Below, piece by piece: positions 1-10,503 of a DNA stretch of 64,000 bases (within the stretch, counting starts at the first letter, position 1; each line of letters opens with the position of its first letter). The position numbers and the translations under genes are program-made. The DNA comes from Ampullaceana balthica. Taxonomy: Eukaryota > Mollusca > Gastropoda > Lymnaeidae. The notes under the pieces are model-generated. The model saw nothing but the letters and a program-made list of their open reading frames with translations. It did no database searches and was not told the DNA's origin. Location of the stretch: assembly GCA_944989445.1 (NCBI GenBank), contig CALYLW010001205.1, forward strand, positions 62,001 to 126,000, in the 5' to 3' direction.

Positions 1-8
1 ATACTTAC

Positions 9-60
9 TGCACTTTTGTCGCAATCAGTAACCCAAGCATTTGGATTTGTGTAACAGAGA
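9..60 (-). CDS. Possible calpain exon 8
   Basis: 52 nt directly before a perfect donor (GTAAGTAT at 8-1). If entered after the AG at 62-61, its first base completes the Asp codon left open by exon 7 and 17 codons stay open. Phase and donor fit, but the residues are not a clear match to the calpain segment after WSD, and the acceptor has a poor pyrimidine tract. Tentative. Confidence 0.3.
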
Positions 61-1800
61 CTCATGTTATCGAAGTTTAAAAATAAAATCTTCAAAAGAT
101 ATCCTGAAATGTTTTCGTTTTTAAATGCAAAGTTAACTTTATTTTACATAGTAGAATAATTAAGAAACCTTTTTTTTTATTAATTGTGTCGATGGGGTAT
201 ATTGAATTTGAAAAAAGCATACTATATGAAGGATAAATGTATTTCTACTTTAATTACCAATATAACTACACAATTATGGATATTATTGTCAATTAAACAC
301 TTATATTTACGCTTGTTATAGACGCGCTTGACAAATTGTTCGATGAAAAATAAAAATAGTTACAAAATATGTTCAAAAGATAATCAAAATAGCATTGAAG
401 TTTGTAAAATTGACATACACGCGTATAACCCTCCCAATATTTATTAAAGTAGAAGCTTCCTTTTTTTCTATCCTCTCCTTATCTTATATTAATTATTAGA
501 GACACTCCTTCAATAAAGAAGATTATTGTGTCATTCGCTGATTAATAGCTAAACATACATTACTATTACATTTTAGATGATAATAGTGTGTTGGGTCTCC
601 TTGTTTGTCAAGGAAACCCATGCGCCGCCTTAATTGTAGTTGGAAAGTATGAGACATTTTATGTATCACCATGTATATTTGAGTGTTTTATTACATTCTT
701 TTTTTTGTGTGCATTAACAAGTTCAAAGTAATTGTTCAATGTATATTCCCCTCCTTTGTTGGTTTTTTCTTTTTTTTTCTATCCTCCAGTGTTTAAAAGT
801 TTTATGGCTTAACTACTGGTGTTATTCTTATCAAATTTAAATATTATTGAGTAATTAATCATCCTGATTTTTTTTAAAATAAAAAAAAGTGCTCTAGTTT
901 CTTAAAATGACCGGGAAAGCAGAAACTCTGATCCTGAACTTTTAGAACAGCTGATGATTTCAAGTTCATCTCGCCTTTTCTAACAAAAAGTCACTGATCC
1001 GTAACGCAATTTGTTATCCAGGAAGGACGATCTGCTGCTATTCTTCCCAGTTGCCTATTCAATCTGAATGCATTTTAAGATATGCTTAAATCTTTAGGAG
1101 ACATGCCACAGTGATTTCAACTATATTTTTAATACTTTTGTCTAAAATTGGCTGCCAACAACTATAATATCGATTAACTGTATACTTGTTTGATGGAGAC
1201 ATTTCAAATATAGGATACTCCAATCCCAACCGAATGTAAGTTATTATTAACCATAACTATTAAATTATAGCATGCGTTTCTTATGTGAACAATCAGTGGG
1301 ACTTTTTCGGCCAGCACAAATCTTTTAGGTAACGCCATGATAATAACTTCTACGATTTTAGAAAATCATAATTTGCCTAAATAGTATACACATTTTTGTA
1401 TATTATATGATTAATAAATAAGGGAGACACGTGTATATTTAGTCTCGTTTATGTTACTATTGTATATTTTGAGAGGCAGATGATAATATCAATAATAATA
1501 AAATATAATAGCACATTTTATGACAAGTTTACTAATAGCATTGACAAAATAATATGGATTTATAATTTCAATGTCATAAAGTATATTTTCCAATATTATT
1601 AAAGACATATGAGTGTAGCACATAAAGCAGTAAAAATTTGTTTACCAAAATTCTCCATCTCTGTTTGTTGGCCCCAATAGTCTTCTTATGTTCCTTGATT
1701 GTTCCTTTATGTAACTTTATTATTTAAAAAAAAAGAAACTATGTTATAAAAAAGCGTGGAATTGAAAATGAATATAAAACAGGCTTTTATCAAATTATAT
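61..1800. other. Calpain intron or flank, no gene seen
   Basis: AT-rich sequence without convincing exons on either strand. The only recognisable piece is a diverged antisense LINE tail at about 479-545. Confidence 0.5.
479..545 (-). repeat. Diverged LINE/SINE 3' tail
   Basis: Reads TTATCTTAT, a degenerate CTCCTTC...AAGAAGATTATTG core and then a drifted remainder. It is the reverse complement of the 3' tail shared by the LINE at 59487-60290 and the SINE at 8558. Confidence 0.6.
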
Positions 1801-2079
1801 ATAAACTAGATACGACAGGTGGTGTAGCATACGCCGCAAACTTGTTCATCATAGATAGTGCAAAGAACGGGGGTGGGATGGGGTGAGAGAACGGACATAA
1901 ACAGCAGCACGAAGTAATGAAAAAGAAACCGAGTAAACGTGGAGACATGTGCAATGCGGTTGTTGATACCTGCCCCCCACCCTTTACTACCATCCCTTTG
2001 CCAACCATAAACTCTGATGTTCGCAAAAAAGGGGGAAAAGAATGGGAAGAAACAAACATTTTTAAAAATTAAATAAAAT

Positions 2080-2155
2080 TCTTCCCACTTGGGATTGAAC
2101 CAAGAACTCTCCGCGTGCATGGCGGATGTGATAACCACTACACTACGAATCACAT
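2080..2155 (-). repeat. tRNA-like segment inside composite repeat
   Basis: On the minus strand it has a Val-type D region (TAGTGTAGTGGTTATCAC), a 5-bp anticodon stem with a loop showing TGC, and a T arm CTTGG-TTCAATC-CCAAG. The acceptor stem does not pair, so it is not a functional tRNA gene; it is a tRNA pseudogene or SINE head carried by the repeat. A second copy lies at 29885-29960. Confidence 0.7.
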
Positions 2156-2243
2156 GTTATTGTGTGAAGGAACAAAGCAACATAACGCCAGAAAAATAGT
2201 TGCTTCTCACCCTCCTTTTTTAAATCCCTTATATTAACTTCGA

Positions 2244-2247
<4 letters not shown>

Positions 2248-2332
<85 letters not shown>

Positions 2333-2341
2333 ACTCTCTCT
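2248..2341. repeat. (CT)n microsatellite
   Basis: Nearly pure CT dinucleotide run inside the composite repeat. Arg/Glu-rich reading frames on the other strand are artefacts of it. Confidence 0.98.
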
Positions 2342-3449
2342 GTCTGTAGTAATCTCTTCGTACGTTTGGCGGAAAAACAAAAGTAAAAAATGACCCACTT
2401 TCCGTGATGCCATCGAACTGAAATTTGGCACACGGACCAGTGTCACCTAACAATGCATCATATCTAAATTTCAGATCGATCAAACATACCGTAATTAAAT
2501 AAATGCATTTTTAGTTCATCTCTATACGAGGTATGTAATTCAATTTCACTGTTTGTTATTGTTTTTTTCACGTGATTGTTCAGTCACGCGTTGACGCGAC
2601 CCATCGAAGTACCGGCGTGCTTTTGTTTACTTTTTACGTGTCACGCTGTGCTTGGTCCAGCGATCGGTGACCAGACCTTTCCCCTCTCCCACCCCCCCCC
2701 GGTTATACAGCAGGAGTTTAGGCAGATACAGTCTGTAAATGTTTGTCGCGTTTGAAGATGATCAATACTTTTAATTATGACTCATATATAAGGGATTTAT
2801 GGTCAAAAACATTGTTTTTACGGGTTTGTTTTATTTTTATTATTAACCACGTTTTATTAACTCGCTTTCGTTCCTGTGTGTCGGTCCACAATTTTTCAAA
2901 TCTGCCAATGTAAAATTTAACCATTTCTGATGGTCCTAGAGAACTCAAAATTTCACCACAGATAGATCGTGAATGACAATGCATTGTATCAAAATTTCAG
3001 ATCGATCAAATGTACCGTTATTAAATTATTGAACTTTTTAGTTTTTCTATATATAAGTAAACGTATTATCCGTCTGCTATTATTGTTCACGTGTCAACTC
3101 AGTTAACTCCGTGACCTAACGTTGGGCGGCGCTTGTGAGGTGTTTGGTAAAACAAATAGAGATAAAAAAATATTTTTTTTAAAAAGGGGAGTTAATTCAT
3201 TGAAGAAAATTGAATAAGAAAGCAGTCTGAATATGAATTAGTGTAGTGTTTCAATTGATAAGCGTTGGTGTTTGTCCATATGTTTGTGTTTGTTTGTTTT
3301 GGGTCTAAAATGCCTCACCTCCATGCGGTTAGACCTGACAATCCAAAAAATATGGAAACCATGTAGGCATATTTGTATTGAATGAATTGTCTTATGTACA
3401 ATAAAAGTAATCTATACTCTATGATTTTACCCATAGACTAAAAGGAGTA

Positions 3450-3800
3450 AAATAAATATATCTCAGAATATGATTTTTATAAACCACATTTTTATAAGTG
3501 GACTAAAAAGAAGTAAATAATTTAAATCTTCTAAGTTCAAGTACTTTCATTTAATATGACTAAAAACGTGGGGTGGGTGTTTGGTATAAAAATTAAAGAT
3601 TTATAATTTAGAAGGAAAAAGAGAGATGTATAAGTGAGAGAATGAGTGAACTGCATGTGTTAAACCTCATAAGCGCCCGCCCCACGTTTTTTTGTCATAT
3701 TTAATGAAAGTACTTGAACTTAGAAGTTTTAAATTATTTTCTTCTTTTTAGTCCACTTATAAAAACGTGGTTTTAAAAAATCATATTTTTACATTTATTT
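3450..3800. repeat. Fold-back element with long terminal inverted repeats
   Basis: The left arm (about 3450-3584) and right arm (about 3662-3800) are reverse complements over about 135 bp with few mismatches. Both contain AAGTGGACTAAAAAGAAG and GTTCAAGTACTTTCAT. The 77-bp loop carries no gene. Related arm modules occur at 52104-52567 and 24270-24340. Confidence 0.9.
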
Positions 3801-3893
3801 ATTGTCTTTTCATCCCACCGCGCTTGCCAACAGTGATTGGCCGACCCCAGAGATGATCGTTTGTAATGCTCATTTGCACATGGTCGTTTAGGT

Positions 3894-4066
<173 letters not shown>

Positions 4067-4297
4067 TTATTCAATGTATATTTATTTGCATATGTATTTA
4101 TGGTTTTAAAAGTATCTTTAAATATTTTTTAAGTATTTTTTTAAATATTAGGTACCTTCAAAACAATGTATTACTACTATGAAGGCTGTTGGTTTAAATG
4201 AAAGGTATATGCGTATTTTAAAAAGAATTAAAAGGTGTACTTCATTTACTTTTTGAATTAATTTATGATTAAGGATTAGATAAGTCTAACGTCTTAC

Positions 4298-4392
4298 TCA
4301 TCACTCCATTTCCCTTTCCACTCAGCATTATTTCCCCATGGGTTTCGTACACGCAATAGCCGATGTCTTCCTGGAGTTTCAGAATCACTTTC
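4298..4392 (-). CDS. Calpain coding exon 7 (catalytic Asn)
   Basis: 95 nt after acceptor TATATTTTAG, donor GTAAGA, ending in phase 2. It encodes RLLRVRNPWGNNAEWKGKW: Asn252 of the triad, the NPWG loop and the W-x-G-x-W-S-D block of calpain PC2. Confidence 0.95.
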
Positions 4393-6596
4393 CTAAAATA
4401 TACATGTACAGTTTTAACTTAAAATATATTTGAAAGGTTCCGAAACAATTCCGTGTGAAATATATATATATATATATATATGCATGAATATATTAGAGCT
4501 TTTAACAATTAATTTAAATTTAATCGTTAACTTTTGATAAATTGACGAATAATTAATCGTTATTTTCGATTAAAGCCAAAAATTGAAATATATAGAGTCA
4601 TAGTAACATTTATTAAACGTACTTGGAAAATCGAAATAACACTGGATTGTCTTCTTTATTTGAAATCTCTTTTAACAAACAACGCAAACAGACAAGTGTA
4701 TTGACGTTTTTTGGTTCAAGCGATGAGCAGGTCATATTGACAATATAACCAGCCGAGCTGAGCAATTGTTCACATAACTTAATATTGTCTTAGCTGCAGT
4801 TTAAGGTACTGAAGTGGATGTTTTGTTTGCAGGTGATACGCAAGTGAAGTGTTATAACCATGGTAGCAATGCTCCCTTTAAGCAGCGCGGCTTCGCAGAT
4901 ATTTGACAGACGCCACGCAAGTGTTAAAAATCACCGCGCAGCAAATTTTGTAAAATAATGCAGAAAAAATGGACATTATGCAACTTTGCACACGAGTTCT
5001 TTTTTAACTTTGCACATGGACCAACGAAGCTTAGACTTAGAGGGAACATTGCATAGTTGGAAAACGATTTCTCTCAATGGACACAATAACCTTTATCAAT
5101 ATTTTGAGCATTCACGTCAATCAACGCAAATTGTCTGGAAATTAATTTATATTTATTGGCCAAAATATTGTACTTTTTGACTTCCAGTACATTTATAAGT
5201 GGTGGGTCGATCAATCATTTAAAAAATTTAATCGTTAGAAACTGTAAAGTTTAATCGAGAAATTAATCGTTAATTTCCGCAGCCCTAATATATATATATA
5301 TGGTATGGTATGGTATGGTATGGCAACCGTCCATTCTCATGGGGCGATGGCGTGTACTCCTGATCCTCTGCCCCCCCTGCCCTTTCTCCTGGCCCTTCTC
5401 ACTTCACTCAAAGCTATTATAGATGCTTTCGCGACATGAATGCCCTCACGCACTTTTGCCCGCCAGGAGGTGCGCTCCTCGGCAATGGTCTCCTACGTTT
5501 TATAGTCTATCTGTGCCAATGACATGTCTTTCTTGCAGACGTCCTTGAAGCGCAAGCAGGGGCGACCTCTTTTTCTCTTGCCGGTTGCCAGCTCACCGTA
5601 AATCAAGGCTCTAGGAATGCGATCCGAGCTCATTCTGCGAACATGACCTAACAAGCTAATTTTAAATATTTTTGCACACTTTGGCTAACGGGTTAAACAG
5701 GGGTGGATTAAGACCGTATGGGGCCATTGGCTTCAATTCAAACTGAAACACTATCGACCAAGATTTTGATCTCATAAATACACAGGGATCATACTGACTT
5801 ATTTTATACTGTCAAAGTATGAGATGAAAATTGGTTATAGTGATTCAACTAATAACAATATTCCATTATTCAGCTGGATTATATTACTTTATGTGGTCAA
5901 AATTGAAGTATATGATCGTATCGTGAAAGACATCTACACGAAAAGGATTCTATTTGGACAACTGATGACGATGAAATAAAAAATTAAAATAGTTGGCATT
6001 TCATTTCAAAACGGGATCGTACTGATGTGATCTCATACAAATATTGCATTTAGTCACGGAGAGGTATTCTAATTGCGGAAATAAATATTAACAGAAAAAA
6101 TAGTTTTCCCTCTGTTTGGAAACGCTTTAAAGAAATAATTTTTTTGAATGTCAACAAAGGGAGTAATTTACATTTAAATAACCCACAATTGTGTGTGTTT
6201 CTCCTATAGATATTCCGAGAAAAGCATTATATAATAGGATCCTAATTAGTGATTGGTTCTTATTGTATATAATGTTTTGGATGATGTGTCAAGTAACAAT
6301 GGTTCCATAACCTAAGCCGGCTAAATAAGCAAATATATATAAAAAAGTTTTAAAAAACTAAAGTGAATAAAAACTATTTACACCAACATCAATTTCCAAA
6401 AATTTAGTGATGCTGTAGGCATGCCCAGTAATTAGTCCCGTCACTTGTCTTTCCTCATTGACTTTTTCAATCTAATACAAAAAAAAATGTATGCACTTTT
6501 TAATGGAGCCTTTAAAAATGTTGTTTGAGCAAAATATGTTAATGTTAAAATATGTTTAGCTATTTTATATGTTCCAATTAAATGTTTATATATATA

Positions 6597-6692
<96 letters not shown>

Positions 6693-9600
6693 TTCTTTTA
6701 AAAAAATGTTACACAACTCACTATATCTAGATATCTTTGTATTTTCTATACAGAAGATTTTTTGCGTCCAGAGACACAGCTGGTCTATTGGCAAGTGACG
6801 CAGAGTTCACAGGCCATGCTTTGCCTATGTTTAACTAGTGTTAGGTACCCATTTGGAGCTGGGTGGACTCAGGGACACTTTGGCACCGCGAACAATTCCC
6901 TGCCTTCACGGGGATTTGAACCCATTGTGCCCTATGGAACGTCATGTTAGCAGTAGTAATAACCCCTTTAACGTTATTACATAGCTTTGAGTCATGCAAC
7001 ACTTACATTCGTATCAAAATTCTATTGTCAATTGTATGTGTTGCTATTTGCATTCGAGTAGCATTGACACCTCAACAATGCCATTCTTATTGATATTTGC
7101 GACTTGGGTGCGGAACTCGTCAAATTGTAACGTGTCATGAAAAGGATTCGACTAATACATGGTTATTATTTAAAACTTTAATATTCGCTCCTTCTGAATG
7201 TTTTCATTTAGTTGATTTTTTAAAAACTATCTATTTAATCAATCTTTTTCTTATGAGAAGTCTTACATTTATTGATGCTGACATCAATGTTTCCATTTCA
7301 AAAGCCCTTTTAAGGCGCTCATAAAGTGTATCATGTCCAATCTTATCAGTAAGTTCTAAACTGTCAGATATTCCACCTGTCAAATCCACCATAGCTTCCT
7401 GTTCAAATCCACCGTCTAGACTTTCATAGCCGCCATGCAATCTGAAGTGGACAAATCTTACATTTTTATGTGTTTATTTTTTAATGGTAATATTTATGAA
7501 ATTTTTGCAAGACCTGCCAAAATATGTATACTTGTGTTTTTTTGTATTTTTTTTGTGTTTTGTCAAATGTATTTTGATGCAAATATTGCTTGGTTTCGAC
7601 AAGACATTACAGTCTTTAATAACATTTGTAAAGCTTATACAAAAAAAATTCAATTGAATAATCCTCTAAAGGGATAATGTCAAACATATTTGCTCTGTGG
7701 GCAAAAATACCCAACACGTAAGGATTTATGCCAAACACGATAATATGTGAAATTTAAAAAAAAATTTAAAACTTTGATTCAAATTAAAACGGAAAAGAAA
7801 CAGAATCAATATAATTCAAAATCTCATTGTGAGTTTATTCTTATTTGTCAGAGCTGGGTGATATGCTTCTTCTTTGGGGACAATTTAGTTAATGTTCAAG
7901 CATATTATTGTTATTGTTATTGTTATTGTTATCCTCATGTTGAATTGCTAGTGTCCATGTATGCATACCAAGACTCTATTGTGAACCCTCCCACATACAA
8001 AAAGCAGATTCCGCGTTACATCAGCATAGTCATCATGGGGAAGTACAAAAGCATTTACTTGTCTCAACAGATGCTGATTGATTTCAACTTAAACGTTAGG
8101 GAAAAAATGTGATGCATGAAATTATTTTAATTCTTATGTTAATTTCCAAAATATATTTAAAAATGACCGTTGATAAGCTATTAAAATTACAAACGTTAAA
8201 TAGCAATGCAACTTTTATATTTGCTTTTTCTGGTCCTAGCGATTTCGTGTAGTCAACCGGTGAATATCAATTCATCCGCCTTAAAGTATTGTCCGAATTT
8301 CAGATTTTGGCGTGTAAAATCTTTTTAAAAAGACAATGCGTTTTAAAAATTTAATAAATTGAAATTCAAATATTTTGTGTTTTGAAAAATGAAAATATAT
8401 GGCCTTGTAAAAACAAACATAATAAATTTCAAAAATCTGCACAGCATTGTTTTATACTTAGTTATGTAAAAAAATGACATTAATTTGTAGGAAAAGGAGA
8501 TTTGGTGGTAAATAAAAATTCAGCCCGCTGTCCTGCACTCCAGATCGTTGTAGAGACTGCGGCGACGCGGTGGTCGAGTGGCAGCGCACTGGACTGTCGT
8601 ACCGATGGTCACGGGTTCGAATCTGTGTGAAGGCAAGGGTTTGTAGGGCGTCCCTGAGTCACCCCGCTCCGAATGGGTACCTAACTACATGTAGCTAGGC
8701 GGATGGGTAATGCGTGGAACCCACAAAGCCGTGGCCTGTGAACGCTGCATCACTTGCCAAACAGATCATCTGTCATGGTCTGTGGACGCAAATATCTTCT
8801 GCATAGAAGGAGCGTCTGTATAGATAAGACAAGACAACTCACGCGTCAGTCACAACAAAGAGTTAACGTTTTTAGAACCGTACCGCTTCAGCAACAAGTT
8901 TACCTTTCTTCTTTCTTTAAACTCTCAACAGGTCCTTTAATTCGATTGGTCATAAATATCGCACTATTCGTGAGTTTGAAATTAAATTTAATATAAAGAG
9001 CCCTTGAAATATGTTTCACTAAAATCAAGCCATTGACAAAAAACGTTTGCACGTTTAGCCTGATATACTCTGTGGGCTTTATCTAACACGTGTGAAACAT
9101 GTTTATGACTAATTGTTTATATAGATCTTAAAACCTATTTTGCACACTTGCTGATGCGATACACATTAAAGCTATGTATTTAACCCAATTTTAAAATGCA
9201 TAAATATATTTTATATCTTTGCTAATTAAATTAAATAAATTTTATTTTTTTTTAAAAAATAGACGACGTAACGGGCACACTCCAAACTGATCTGGCATTC
9301 TCCTATTTTTATTGCAGATAGAAGGCAGACATTCGTTAAGGTCATTCTTTAAAAAAATTATTTTAAAAAAAAACATTATGATGCAGTTTTTTAGTTAGAA
9401 ATAGAGCCATTTACACATAACGTTTTATTATTGCATATGATTTGAATGTTTTGATACCTAAAAAAATAGGTGTGTCTAGACTGAACTTAATACAAAACAA
9501 GTTGATTGTCCTTATGACAATACTATTTGGGAAAAACGTCCATTTCGTTTAATTTCTTAAATGCCCCTTACTTAGCAAACGCCTTTTCAAGCAGAGCGGG

Positions 9601-10435
9601 CCAGAACTCATTTAAAGTCTCATCACATTTGCAGTAAAGGAGTTCTCCGTTCTTTGTTGGCAGAAAGTCATCAATAAATACTTTCTCCTTCTTACCATAC
9701 CACCAGAATTCAAAACAGAATTGACCTAGCCATTGAAAAAAACAAAATCAAAAACGAGAAAACAATTAATATGAAAAATAACCTCGCAATGTTATAATTC
9801 AAAATGTTAAACATGCATTTTACCAATAATAAGAAAACAAAATAGTATTTTAAAATGCTTTAGCTTTTATTTTGGGTTCGGGGCATTACTATATTGATCT
9901 GTTTTATAATAGTTTTATCAATATAATCTGACACGTAAGTTTTTAACCTTGGTAAGATGTAGACTTAATTACGTTACCAATAAAACAATACTGATGTTTA
10001 TTAAAGTGGGAATTGTGAACTTTTTTTGTGGAATTGAACTTTCATTTATTTTAACAGATAAAAGCGACACAAATAGAAAAAGACTTGAAAAAAATATATT
10101 TTAATCTAAGTAAACACAGGACACGTTTCTTAGATAAATAATTTACAAGTCATTATTATACATGTGTGTCGATATGTTAGCATAAACAAAAATACGCTTT
10201 TGGCATCTCTAATTTTTTTTTCTTGAAACGAATATCTCCACATATCTTAAAATGTATGATGATTAGCACTTTGTAAAGATTTATTTGGTAGAGGTTAATT
10301 GTAAGTCAATCAACTGTTGAATAATTTTCAAAGGACCCCATAACCTATAAACCCATAAAAAAAGTTTTACTTAAAGGGTCCCCGATATAATTGGATGGAT
10401 AAATAAATGGATATAAATAAATGAATAAATACATA

Positions 10436-10503
<68 letters not shown>

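Larger units (their letters stand above)
1806..3060. repeat. Composite dispersed repeat (copy at left)
   Basis: Modules in order: a CTAGATACGACAGG start, a GC-rich segment, a tRNA-like block (about 2080-2155, minus), AAATCCCTTATATTAAC, a (CT)n tract, a GAACTGAAATTTGGCACACG block, a GTTGACGCGACCCATCGAAG block, and an ACTCATATATAAGGGATTTA block. The same order recurs at 29160-31240 and parts recur at 23205-24200, 52900-53440 and 63725-64000. No protein coding. Class unknown. Confidence 0.8.

Noticed and set aside
2080..2155. Functional tRNA gene
   Set aside because: The acceptor stem does not pair and the block lies inside a dispersed repeat present at least twice.
2143..2446. Arg/Glu-rich minus-strand frames
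   Set aside because: Translation of the (CT)n tract in a repeat; the same happens at 30057-30248.
7747..8112. 121-codon frame as a host gene
   Set aside because: Low-complexity start, microsatellite in the middle, no family match, inside a calpain intron on the other strand.
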